A stretch of DNA of 64,000 nucleotides from Drosophila miranda. Its lineage: Eukaryota > Arthropoda > Insecta > Diptera > Drosophilidae. Under the pieces are notes generated by a model. It searched no databases. It was not told the origin of the DNA and worked only from the letters and a program-made list of their open reading frames with translations. The stretch lies in contig NW_022881603.1 in the NCBI RefSeq assembly GCF_003369915.1, positions 24,226,264 to 24,290,263 on the forward strand. The letters run 5' to 3'. Made by a program: the position numbers and the translations under genes. Position 1 is the stretch's first letter. The number at the start of each line of letters is the position of its first letter. Shown here piece by piece: positions 44,939-54,997 of the stretch.

Positions 44939-46566
44939 TGTTCCAGTCCCACCTGAACGATAGGTGGCCAGGGCTGAGGGCGACGCGCCATCTAGCGGAA
45001 GTCCAGGGAGGCTCGATGGTGTTAGGTGACATCGGGGGGATCTGGAGCCGTTACTGGGGATATAAGGAAGAGAATAGGATTAGTTATATGTATTAGTAAG
45101 GGAAAAAGGGGATAAATAGGAGTGAAAATATTAGAAAACGTGGATTGGATTATGGAAATCGTGGAGCGTGGACGGAGTAACGTCGAAATTTGAAATTTTG
45201 TGCTTAAAACAGAAAGTTTGAAGTGAGTACAGAAAAGGCGGGCGATAAAATAGGTTATAATGCAGAAAATTTTACTAACAGCCGGCAAGGAATATAGCCA
45301 CCAGAACCGGGCCAGAAGGTTTCCTGGAGAGGGACACTGGAGTTCGAGAAAGTCGACTGCAGAGAAGAAGACTGCCCAACGGAACCTGAGTGAGTTCGTT
45401 CCAGTTGCGCGTGTGTGAGCCAAGTAGCGCGGGACGTGTGAAGGGGGAGGGTGAAAGAGGACGATTTAGCTGCCAGGGCGATTCTAGCCACACCGCACGA
45501 TCGTTGAATCGCCTTCCAGTGCGTGCCACACGTTTGGTCTCATTCACCAAGTAAAAACCCCGAAACCCTATTCACACACACACACGCGCACACGTATACA
45601 CGGACCTATATAAATTTAGGGCTGACCGGCCACGGCCAGCGATCGCCCACGTCGTTTGAACTTAAAGAAAAAAACATAATCCGCACTCCAAACACCGTTC
45701 CACATTAAATGTTATTTTGTTCCGTGTGTTGTCCTTTATTTAGTAATTAGTATTAGCTTAAACCGTTTAACGTAAAATCTTGGCCATTGAAAAAAAATAT
45801 GTAAAAACACCAACACCTTTCACGAACCTAAATCTGCGATCAGCTGTTCAGTGCCAGAAGATTAACCCTTAGTGGGTGACGCGGGGGTCCCATCGTCCAC
45901 CGTATTTGGTCGAGCGATTTGTGGAAAAATATTGTTTATTGTTGTCCCGGGGACCCTTAACAAGAGCTCTTGGTAGGTTAAGTCTCCGTAGGGGCCCGAG
46001 GTAAATTAACTCCCGTAAAACTGGATCCACTCATCTACACATATTCCATTACGTATGGGTGAGGGTATCCCTGTTGGTTGAACGAAATTTCAGCAGTTAT
46101 TTCCTTGTTTGCCTTTGTGTCGAACGTTTTGGTGTTTCTTAGTGGTTAGTGATAATTTTGAGTATAGCTATTTATTAATGAGAAAGATGAAATTGTCAAT
46201 TTACGATTATTAAAGCTTGGATATATATTGAAGCATGATGCATTAAATTTAAAATAGAGGGCGGACGCGTGGCGTAAGCCATGGATTAGGCTAGCCGTTA
46301 CCGCTCCAGCAGAGGGTGGCCAAAATGAACGTTGTGTTTGGTCACAGGTAGGGCGGGCGCGCGAAGTGATAACACCCAAGCTTCACCCACTTGATAGCCG
46401 TCTGTTTATGATTTTCTTTGTTGTTGTTAGGTTGTTGTTAGTTTTGATGTCCCGAGAAGTAGTATGTCTCCTTTTTTGTCTACATTTGGCGGGCAAGGGG
46501 AACTACCCAGCCCTGGGGTCGACAGCTAGCCGGAATTGCCCTCTGGGAAACAAGCCAAGTGTAACA
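44939..46566 (+). repeat. Gypsy 3' LTR
   Basis: TGTTCCAG to GTAACA, 1,628 bp, followed by AAAAG of the I-like LINE. The tract before it (GACATACTCGTGGTGG) is only weakly purine-rich, so a polypurine tract is not obvious. Confidence 0.92.
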
Positions 46567-46830
46567 AAAAGAGCCGCTACATCTCAGAGAGCTGGCAATC
46601 TTCATCAAAACTGCTGACTTAAACTTTTGACCCCTTTTTTCTTCATCATGTTATAAAGTAATTTCAGTTTATTTTCTAAAACAGTTAAGTAATTTTCCTC
46701 TTTTTTTTATATACCGACCTGTCAAACTCGCCAAACTACATCACCAGTATCTGATCATTGTGGCTTCAGTGCTACGATCAAAATTCTGATCATCCTTGAG
46801 ATGATTTAAAACCAAAAAAAAAAAAAAAAA
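46567..46830 (+). other. I-like LINE ORF2 end, 3' UTR and poly(A)
   Basis: The first 60 bp can be read as the last codons of ORF2 (LAIFIKTADLNF then TGA). A 3' UTR and an A tract follow. This is the remainder of the LINE cut at 37111. Confidence 0.7.
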
Positions 46831-47713
46831 AGTAAGGTGTTGGTGTTTTTACATATTTAGTTCAATGGCCAAGATTTTACGTTAAACGGTTTAAGCTAAT
46901 ACTAATTACTAAATAAAGGACAACACACGGAACAAAATAACATTTAATGTGGAACGGTGTTTGGAGTGCGGATTATGTTTTTTTTTTAAGTTCAAACGAC
47001 GCGGGCGATCGCTGGCCGTGGCCGGTCAGGCCTAAATTTATATAGGTCCGTGTATACGTGTGCGCGTGTGTGTGTGTAAATAGGGTTTCGGGGTTTTTAC
47101 GTGGTGAATGAGACCAAACGTGTGGCACGCACTGGAAGGCGATGCAACGACGTTGCGATGTCGCTAGAATCGCCCTGGCAGCTAAGTAGTCCTCTTTCAC
47201 CCCCCCTTCACGCGTCTCGTGCTTCTTGGTTCACACACGCGCAACTGTAACGAACTCACTCAGGTTCACGTTGGACAGTCTTCTTCTCTGCAGTCGACTT
47301 TCTCGAATTCCAGTGATCCTCTCCAGGAAACCTTCTGGCCCGGTTCTGGTGGCTATATTCCTTGCCGGCTGTGAGTAAAATTTTCTGCATTACATACTAT
47401 TTTCTTGCCCGCTTTTTTCTGTACTCACTTCAAACTTTCTGTTTTAAGCACAAAATTTCAAATTTCGACGTTACTCTTCCGTCCACGCTCCACAATTTCC
47501 ATAATCCAATCCAGATTTTCTAATATTTTCACTCCTATTTATCCCTTTTTCCCTTACTAATACATATAACTAATCCTATTCTATTCCTTATATCCCCAGT
47601 ACGGCTCCAGCTCCCCCCGATGTCCACATACACCATCGAGCCTCCCTGGACTTCCGCTAGATGGCGCGTCGCCCTCAGCCCTGGCCACCTATCGTTCAGG
47701 TGGGACTGGAACA
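46831..47713 (-). repeat. Gypsy LTR (minus), larger piece
   Basis: In reverse complement it follows the other LTRs up to TGTTCCAGTCCCACC, ending at 47713. With 32843-32900 it is one LTR interrupted by the I-like LINE. Its outer flank is CTGG (47714-47717), the partner of CCAG at 32601. No internal Gypsy sequence goes with it, so it is a solo LTR or a recombinant remnant. Confidence 0.85.
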
Positions 47714-48135
47714 CTGGTCCCAGTCAATCTGATAAGATTATATATTTAGGGTAGAGGTTTCTATCTAGTTAGGATAGATCTACATTAAGAAATTACATAC
47801 ATGGCCATTTTCCGTCTTTTAACTCAAGTTGTTAACCTATTTAAATAAAGGGGGCTTAAATGGGCTAAGGGTCGGACCGTATATTTCTTTTCGACAAATC
47901 CGCGGTCACACTTTTCCGCTTCTTTTCCGCTGAAGTGTCAAAAACGTAGGTTGCAACAGAAATTTTGTCAATATTAAATCCGGAAAAGCGTAGATTTTCG
48001 CAATAAATCGACCAGATCTGGGAGTGATAATGTGTTTCCCGTACCTTGAAGTATCTTTAATGTGAAATATTTTCTGTTTTCATGCTCCGCCAACCCCTGG
48101 ATGCTCGGATATTTGCGTTGGAAACTTAGTTTGAG
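47714..48135 (+). promoter_or_regulatory. RpL29 upstream region
   Basis: The ordinary-looking intergenic DNA that remains between RpL29 and the displaced Sgf29 start. It contains GGTCACAC at about 47904, like a core-promoter motif common in Drosophila housekeeping genes. A polypyrimidine run (CTTTTCCGCTTCTTTTCCGC, 47911-47930) follows that fits a TCT/TOP initiator of ribosomal-protein genes. The transcription start is inferred, not proven. Confidence 0.5.
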
Positions 48136-48435
48136 ATGGCCAAGTCAAAGAATCACACAAACCACAACCAGAACAAGAAGGCCCATCGCAATGGCATCAA
48201 GCGCCCCATGCGTAAGCGCCACGAGTCCACCATGGGCGTAAGTAAACAGAATTGATTTATTTTATATGCGAGCACATATCCTAACCCGGCTTATCTTTTT
48301 GAACAGATGGATGTCAAGTTCCTGATCAACCAGCGGTACGCACGCAAGGGTAACCTGTCCCGCGAGGAGTCGGTGAAGAAATACAACGAACGCATCGCCT
48401 CGCAGCAGGGCAAGCCCAAGCCCATTACTTTGTAG
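48136..48435 (+). CDS. RpL29: Ribosomal protein L29 (eL29)
   Basis: Two exons, 48136-48237 and 48307-48435, joined over a 69-bp GT/AG intron (GTAAGT ... GAACAG). The product has 76 residues, the usual length. It begins [20 protein letters not shown] and continues with [22 protein letters not shown] and KPKPITL. eL29 is a small basic protein of the large ribosomal subunit. No lesion is visible, and the promoter side is free of insertions to 47714. It is the only multi-exon host gene in this window that I can call complete. The convergent neighbour at 48479 ends only 44 bp away. Confidence 0.96.
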
Positions 48436-48478
48436 ATTCCAGACAACATCCGATCTTGGTTAGAAGAGAGCCCGTTGT

Positions 48479-49571
48479 TTAATTAAAGGAAATCAATTTA
48501 ACGTATGCGCCAACATGTTTATTCGTGGTCAAGTTGATAGTTAATAGTAAATAGTAAATGCTCAAGACTTTGTGGAATGGGATATGTTCCAAGTCCGCCT
48601 GATACTGGCGTCTGTAGTCCCAGAGGTACTGGTCAATCACAACAGAATTCACGTTGTCGGAAGAGATTTCTGGATGGTCTTCCTTCAAGGATTTCATCAC
48701 CACATCCTTGACCTGCTCGATTATGTATATCGATGCTCCGCGTATCTCCACCTCCATTGGATCTCCGTTCTCCAGAATTGTATCCGATTTGAGCCCCTCT
48801 AGCAATTCCGGCGTGTACTGTAAGCTGCCGAAGTGCACCAGCACCTGTGGAATCTGATGATCTGATCGATGTCGTGGAAAAAGCCCAGACCCTTGCCCCT
48901 GTAACAGGACCAGATATCGCCGACAAGTATCTGAGCCCGTTTCAGGATCGAAACGCGCTTTCCCGCAAAGTCTGCCTGGTCCCGGAAGCACGGGAATTCC
49001 TCGACAATCAGCTCTAGCAGACGCACAGCCGATTTGTCGGCTGCCTTGATCACATTCTCGAAGCGGCCATCGTACTTCTTTAGCCGTCTGTTGCCCACTT
49101 CATGGAGACAGTCGAGCCGTTTCTGGATCAGCGGTATCTTGGTCTCGCCGTCGTCCGATCGGAATATATGTTCCACCGTCTTCCTGTCGATTTCCGAGTA
49201 GAACTTGGCATTCGTCACATTTAAGCCGTCAGCGATGGCCCTTTTAATGGCTGCACAGAGGGCAAAGTATCCCGTGTAGCCGTAAACCTTGTATTTGGTA
49301 TAGTTATCTATGAAAAGATTAGTCAGATTGGGTTAGAGATCATTTCATGTGATGGCAAAATTACGCACTCGGTGTCCAGAAGCAAAAGTTCAGGGTGTCC
49401 AAGACAAAAACCCAGTCCGCGGCTCCTGAATATGCTTCAGGCTTGCTATCGTCCGGATTTGGATGCAGCTCATGCTGCGAAAAGTTCTCCACTCCTATGC
49501 GCTTGCTCTGGAGGTCGAATTAAAATCAGCGAAGAGATTGCCGGCAAATCGTACCCAGTGTGGGTTTAAAC
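48479..49571 (-). pseudogene. Queuosine-salvage glycosidase (DUF2419/QNG1-like), decayed
   Basis: The family releases queuine from queuosine 5'-phosphate so that it can be put back into tRNA. On the minus strand, exon 49369-49571 carries NFSQHELHPNPDD and VFVLDTLNFCFWTP. A 61-bp intron (GTGCGT ... TCATAG) leads to an exon with YGYTGYFALCAAIKRA, KRAQILVGDIWSCY, VLVHFGSLQYTPELL, EVEIRGASIYIIEQV and YLWDYR. Lesions: frameshift and stops before residue SKRIGVENF (about 49520), an about 20-bp gap after FFHDIDQI near 48855 that shifts the frame, a stop loss after HKVLSIYY, and no N-terminal exon. The Drosophila orthologue may be CG9752, from memory only. Confidence 0.85.
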
Positions 49572-49609
49572 TAGATCGTTATCGGATTTATCTATAAAAT
49601 ATACCATTC

Positions 49610-49830
49610 GATCCTCAGAAATATACCGTCTCATTTAAAAAATCTACCGTAAATATACTGACGAATTCAAGTTCTATTATTCATATTCCTCGTTTTTGAT
49701 ATTCCATTGAATATTACTAGCTAGATAGAATATTGAGCCCTGCCCACATAATTTTGTCCGATTAATGAACCTATTTTCTCATTGACTGGTTTATTTTTAA
49801 CACTTGCTTTTATTAAATCTTGTCTAAAAA
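49610..49830 (+). repeat. Dispersed ~200-bp repeat, copy 3
   Basis: The most complete copy. AAATATACCGTC, then CTACCGTAAATATACTGACG, ATATTCCTCG, TTGAATATTACTAGCTAGAT, GAGCCCTGCCCACATAATTT and CTTGCTTTTATTAAATC. It borders the truncated 5' side of the queuosine glycosidase relic. Confidence 0.6.
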
Positions 49831-50395
49831 ACGTTTTAGCGAAAACGGTAAAAAAAAAACGAAAGAGGATAGTTATTCCGTTGAATAATGTTGGCTAAGA
49901 CCTTTAGCTCTGACTTTCATCGCTGCCCAACACTTACATTCAATTTTTTTTGTATAAAAAACAAGCCAGCAGCAGCTGACGTCGGTGTCGCGATATAATG
50001 TCCCAAAATACAAATTAAATGGCTTAAGCTGGTTATAAAACCAAAGAAAGCATCCTGTGAAATTGTGTAATACTCCCTGTCCATCTTTATGTCAAGTATT
50101 TACTAACCAAAAAGTGCGAATTCGTTATCAAAACACACACAAAAGTCGTGCCGTGAAGGAGTCGTTTTTAAGCAAATTAGTTTCTCTTCGTGAGACCTTG
50201 TTTAACCTAATATAAGTTTGTGAATGCATTGAAAAGTATACGAAAATATCACTCGCAGACGTACTATTTCAACACCCAAAAAGTTATTTGTGCTGTGAAC
50301 AAATATTTTATCGACGCTTCAGTTTGCCATCAACACAAACAGACACACACACTCCTCTGCACGCGTTCATTACATACACAAACGTACATACATAT
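49831..50395. other. Non-coding DNA, 5' UTR-like
   Basis: A-rich, with CAGCTGACGTCGG near 49975 and CA-rich runs near 50340. The composition recalls a long Drosophila 5' UTR, but I see no start codon context or donor that would prove it. Confidence 0.35.
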
Positions 50396-50483
50396 GTAGG
50401 TTATGTTAAGGCGGAAGCCGGGAGGGGGGGGATAAGAGCCTCCCGCCCCCAAGCTCACTTGGACCTATAAAAGGGTCCTTACA
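50396..50483 (-). mobile_element. LOA-type LINE 3'-end fragment
   Basis: GTAGGTTATGTTAAGGCGGA, then CCAAGCTCACTTGGACCT and GGGTCC, parallels the LINE 3' end at 8448-8510. About 80 bp, extremely 5'-truncated and diverged. Confidence 0.7.
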
Positions 50484-50818
50484 TATGTAAGGGCGCTGAA
50501 GATATCCCTCTAGTACCAGACAACTAGTTCCGCACTGGTGCCGCACTAGCTACCATTCTCACCTCCCTGGTTCCAGATCGATTACCCGCAATGTGTTTCA
50601 GCGGAGAATTTAACACATGCATGTCCTAGGGCGGAACCACCCCTGGTTCCCGCTCGATTACCCTTCGATTACCCGTAGCTAGCTCTGACCTAGTTACCAG
50701 TAACTAGTTCCGAACTGACTATTGGTAGTAGTCAATCTGGCAGTCTGGAATAATACAAAAATAAAAACACAATGTCTTTCATTATAACGAATAATTTTTA
50801 ATTTTATGATGCTTAGCC
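50484..50818. other. Non-coding DNA with ACTAGTT-like motifs
   Basis: GCACTAGC, ACTAGTTCCG and CTCGATTACCC recur at irregular spacing (50505-50710). There is no open frame. ACTAGTT also recurs in the tandem repeat at 51619, so the two regions may be related. Confidence 0.35.
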
Positions 50819-51239
50819 TACTCCTGGTTTTTGGCAAGACACTTCTTCTTAAAAACCCTTTTCTTCATCCTTTGCATTGCCTTCCGCACAGTGTTTTCGG
50901 GGGCTCATCGCCAGGCGGAATACATTCTGTAATTAATATTTGTTTTAATTTATATGAAACATTTTTAAATCTCTAGAAGTGTAAATGGTATTTTACCTAG
51001 CAAAGCTGCAAAAAATTCGTTGTGGGTCCTAAGGGCCTTCTTCCCTTGGCCCCATCGACGTTATAGGCTAGAACAATTTCCTCACTCAAAATAAAGTTTA
51101 AGCCGCTCAAAACGCCAGCTGGCTGGAGAATCGGTTTCCTTGCTGTTATCTGTTATCTTTCCTGCACAACGCTAACTTTGCAATGTTAGCTTCCCTTTCA
51201 CTGTTACGGAGTCTACGCAAATGCCTTTTGCTCATCATT
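50819..51239 (-). pseudogene. DUF4806-like host gene relic
   Basis: Exon 50997-51110 reads NFILSEEIVLAYNVDG and, after a 1-bp shift, GKKALRTHNEFFAALLG, which resembles the conserved end of small Drosophila DUF4806-type proteins. A 70-bp intron (GTAAAA ... TTACAG, 50927-50996) leads to an exon that, after another shift, ends in a basic tail VRKAMQRMKKRVFKKKCLA and a stop at 50819-50821. Upstream, an ATG at 51239 opens only 31 codons. Function of the family is not known to me. With two or more frameshifts it should be inactive. The assignment rests on a short match. Confidence 0.45.
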
Positions 51240-51240
51240 T

Positions 51241-51618
51241 TATTTGAAATATATAATATATATTTGCACGTACCTGTTTATATTAATTTGATTTATATAT
51301 TAATTCTTTTCCACTTTTTTAATAAATTTTTACACAAAAGACTCTTCCAGCGATTAGATGTTGTACAGAAGTGAACAAAATCAACGCATAAAGCAAACGA
51401 GGAAAACAAATGCATTTTGTTTGTGTAAATTCTTGTCTCTTTCATTCCACGAGCGCAACTACAGTAAAATATCACGATTAACTTACCATTTGGTGCTTAT
51501 TGCATGTCGTGGCTCGGTAAAAACTAGCTGAGTGGGCACTGTAACTCCACGGAATTGCGGTTATTTGCCGCTTTCAAAAACAAACCGAAGGCGGCTTCGT
51601 TTTTCGGTTTTTTTTCGA
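51241..51618. other. AT-rich spacer, no gene seen
   Basis: Short frames only. It may contain further 5' exons of the DUF4806-like relic on the minus strand, but I cannot support any boundary. Confidence 0.3.
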
Positions 51619-51790
51619 CTGGTCCGCGTTTGCTTCCCGCGTAACTAGTTGCAGAACTAGTACATTGTAGTCGACGAAGACCTGGTCCGCGTTCGCTTCC
51701 CGCGTAACTAGTTGCAGAACTAGTACATTGTAGTCGACGAAGACCTGGTCCGCGGTCGCTTCCCGCGTAACTAGTTGCGTAGCTAGTAGC
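51619..51790 (-). repeat. 63-bp tandem repeat, about 2.7 copies
   Basis: CTGGTCCGCG begins at 51619, 51682 and 51745, an exact 63-bp period. Each unit contains CTTCCCGCGTAACTAGTTGC and GTACATTGTAGTCGACGAAG. On the minus strand the period is 21 codons (TSSATSYAGSERGPGLRRLQ) inside a 107-codon frame (51524-51847), so the repeat could be coding. Third-copy changes are few. Confidence 0.85.
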
Positions 51791-51849
51791 AGAGCTAGTT
51801 CGAGAGGGGTCAATTGACCCCTTTGGTTCTACAGGGTACAGATACACGT

Positions 51850-53395
51850 GCGCTCAGCTGTGCCCCCCCCCCAAATGACGCCTGTTTTCATTCAAGTCTG
51901 ATACTGCACAAATCGCGACACTTTGAGACTGAGAAACAACAACACACTGTACTGCAACGAGATTCATTCAACAGGTGAGCCCGAGTACCCCTACATTGCG
52001 TGGACTGAGCATAAGTTAGAATCCCTCAAAGATCTCCAGTATTTGCCGTAATGGTTATAAATAATATTTCGTATAATTTCGTTTGTAGATACCAGAATTC
52101 TGGTAATTATCGTAGCTGTAGTGTGCTGTCGCCCAAAGTGCTAATTAATTTGCACACTTCTACTGAGATCTGTAGAATCATTCAGTCAGACTCTTAATTA
52201 GTTCGCTAGAATACATACGTATATCCCGTTTGGTATTGTTCTTGACTATAGTATACATATTCGAATATGTACATATGTATGTGTATAATAAGTAGTTTAC
52301 ATAAATATATTTAAAGACCTAGAACTTGCAGAATCATCTACTGTATACCCACACAGACTCGTATTTATTTTTATAATATTCTCGGGTCTATTCCAATATG
52401 TGTTTTCTTCTAGTTTTTGTCACTATTCGCCAATTAAATGGTTTTAGACAGGAAGTAGGTCTTTTCCTTTATCCACTATAGCCTTCTTACTTGCTTTATT
52501 TGTAATCTGTCATAATAGAAGAGGATATTAATATCGTAGTGCACTGCAGTAAGACATTCTTTATCTCTCCCGTTATCGTGCACTTCACCTGAAAGGCTGG
52601 CAGTAAGCTTGACACTCGAATCCAAGTAATCGAAATATAATATCTTTCAGTGCTCATCAGCTGTCAAGTGTTAATTTGTGCTGATTATATTCATATCTAT
52701 AATTTTTCCATGCCAAGCAATGGACTCTAAATCTATAAAGGTAATTGAAATCTTCTAATTCACTGTATCACAAATCGACGCTAATTTGCCTGATAAACGA
52801 TGTCAAATCAGACGCTTCTTGCCAATGATTGAACGCCTTCGCCTGGGCCTCAGTTTGTTTTCATATCGGATCGTTACCTGACGCAGAATCTTGGCCAGTA
52901 AAATCCAAGCTAAGCTTCAAAATTACATTGTAAAGCATTGTAAAGTGTACAACATAGTGGAGAGTGTTCCGGTCTACTCCATTTCGCATTTCATGGAAAT
53001 GCGTTCGATAGGGCCATCAAATGACGAGGGCCGCATATCTAAAGAACAAGTGAGTGAAATGATGCAAAAGGAGAACTTGGATTCTAAGGTGCTCTAAAGA
53101 GAATGATCACCATTCAGATCTCCGAAGTCGCATTCTCAAGGAAGCAAATTCCACTAAATATCACAATCGTATAGAATACGAGTGGTTACTTCGGTGAACA
53201 CTCTGTTGTTAGATTCCATTTGTGTATATTCCTCCAGAAAGCGTATGAAACACTTCGGCATGCTCAAACACAGCCTTGTCTTAGTTTTTTGTGTTTCCAT
53301 TTTGACATTACCCTACATTCCCGCATCACGTGTCTGTCTGTGCACACACAAACTCACCCACTCAAGTTCCCACGAACACACGCACACATTGTTAA
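51850..53395 (+). pseudogene. Possible degenerate host gene, plus strand
   Basis: A UTR-like exon ends ATTCATTCAACAG followed by GTGAGC at about 51975. A second candidate begins after ATCTTTCAG (about 52650), has an ATG at 52720 (MDSKSIK) and a GTAATT donor at 52741. Downstream, broken frames read FLPMIERLRLGLSLFSYRIV and YNIVESVPVYSISHFMEM ... KEQVSEMMQKENLDSKVL, with a stop at 53097. I do not recognise the protein. Stops between these pieces suggest a relic. The rest (52000-52640 and 53100-53395) is intron-like or UTR-like with no other feature. Confidence 0.35.
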
Positions 53396-54485
53396 CGAGG
53401 GGGAACGTTGTGAGTTGCTGTGGACACCGCAACTCTACATTTATACCCGATACTAAGTCAGTATGGCTCTTCTCCGGCAGACGCCGCTAATATTAAACGA
53501 CACGACAAAGAGTGCGTGCGAGAGAGACGGAAAATCAGTCTGAGCGTGACGTCGGGCGCTGCGTAGCCACTGCAAATTGATTTGTTCCTATTAGATAGAT
53601 ATGGTCATTATCCATGATTCTGCGTTTTTAGTTTTCTCGTATCCTTAATATTGTGGATGCAACAGATTTTCGTCCTTTGTGTGGGCGGAAGGGGGTGAGG
53701 CGAACTTTGGAGATATACGTTTTATAGTGAGATCTAACAGGAGTGCGGATACTAAATTTGGTTACTCTAGCTTTAATAGTCTCTGAGATTTGTGGATGCC
53801 CCAGATTTTCGTCCTTTGCGGGGCCGGAAGGGGGTGTTTCGAAATTTTGACACGAAACGGTCAAGGACCGATATCTTAGGAGTGTGGACTCCAAATTTGG
53901 TTGCTCTAGCTCTTATGGGTACTAAAATCCTTGAACTCATATTTTGCAATTGGCAAAACCGACCATGAAACCTGTGTGTTAGAGAGAGACAGAGCGAGAA
54001 AGAATGAAATTGTTTTCTTGATTCTGGCTATAATAATTATACGATCCAATTCAGATTCTGCAGTCTAAAAGATATGGTCATTCTCTACGATTCTGCGTTT
54101 TTGGTTTTCTCGTATCTTTAAAATTGTGGATGCCACAGATTTTCGTCCTTTGTGGGGGCGGAAGTGGGCGGGGCAAAGTTTTAAAATATTCTTGGAGCAG
54201 TGACATATCACAGAAGTCTGGATCCGAAACATCGTTGCTCTAGCTCTTATAGTCTTTGAGCACTAGGCGCTGAAGGTTACGGACAGACGGACAGACGGAC
54301 GGACGGACAGGCGGACAGACGGACGGACGGACAGACAGACAGGGCTCAATCGACTCGGCTATTGATGCTGATCAAGAATATATATACTTTATGGGGTCGG
54401 AAACGATTCCTTCTGGACGTTACACACATCCATTTTCACCACAAATCAAATATACCCCAATACTCATTTTGAGTATCGAGTATAA
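53396..54485 (+). mobile_element. Mini-me/DINE-1-like element F
   Basis: Starts CGAGGGGG with the GAGTTGC/GCAACTC hairpin, ends GAGTATCGAGTATAA, and has a (GGAC)n array at about 54280-54340 and the conserved core. It is more diverged than elements A to E (for example it lacks the segment around 53590) and lies alone, outside the inverted repeat. Confidence 0.85.
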
Positions 54486-54997
54486 TAAACGGTATTATTT
54501 TGGGTTGCAATTTCTCATTTTATCAAAAACAAAATAAATAAAACAAAAAGTGAAGGAAAGCCACGAGAGAGGGCGAGAGAGCGCGAAAGAGAGTGTGTGT
54601 GAAAGTTGTTGCTGTTGTTTCTCTCTTTCTGCGCCATCGGTTACAGTTAGTTTTCCAGCAGAGTGCGCCGCGTGCGCTCCACTCACCGACTAATCGCCGC
54701 TTTTATATTCCAAATAGATTATAGTCGGGCAATTTGCATTTTTCTAAAGCTAAACAATATACTACGTGTTTACATATACACATACCCGTAATCCGTAATC
54801 ACAGACGAATCAGAATCGTTCCGGGGAGATGCTCCTCAGTGCTGTGGTGTCTCTGTCTCCGTTTGGCCCGGGGCTAAAGTCCAGTGACACGCTGTAAACT
54901 GATAATAAAAGTGTACTAAAAGAGTTACACACTCCACTCCCGTGGTATTGGAGGTGGTTCCAGGTTGCCAATAGAGAGAGGGAGAGAAAGAGCCGGA
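54486..54997 (+). promoter_or_regulatory. Upstream/5' UTR region of the 54998 exon
   Basis: GAGA-rich segment at 54560-54600 (GAGAGAGGGCGAGAGAGCGC), a GTTGCTGTTGTTT run, then UTR-like sequence up to the ATG at 54998. GAGA tracts are common near Drosophila promoters; no start site is proven. Confidence 0.4.

Larger units (their letters stand above)
37112..46566 (+). mobile_element. Full-length Gypsy (Ty3-type) retrotransposon, no env
   Basis: 9.45 kb with two LTRs of 1,633 and 1,628 bp that look about 99 percent alike, a primer site, gag, protease and pol. It lies in the last codons of the I-like LINE; AAAA flanks both ends and fits a 4-bp target duplication. Only about 140 bp separate the pol stop from the 3' LTR, so there is no env. 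The TGGCGCCC primer site and long LTRs recall the Osvaldo/Ulysses group, but I cannot confirm that. This is the freshest copy, yet gag and the gag-pro junction carry stops. Confidence 0.93.
32901..46830 (+). mobile_element. I-clade LINE, interrupted by a Gypsy element
   Basis: ORF1 and ORF2 lie on the plus strand, with a poly(A) tract at about 46813-46830. The element sits inside a minus-strand Gypsy LTR. It is itself split near the end of ORF2 by the Gypsy element 37112-46566, after which ORF2 ends within about 60 bp and a 3' UTR of about 190 bp follows. The 5' UTR is short or truncated. The repeated GAAATACTGAAATACTGAA near 32900 may mark the 5' junction. Confidence 0.85.
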
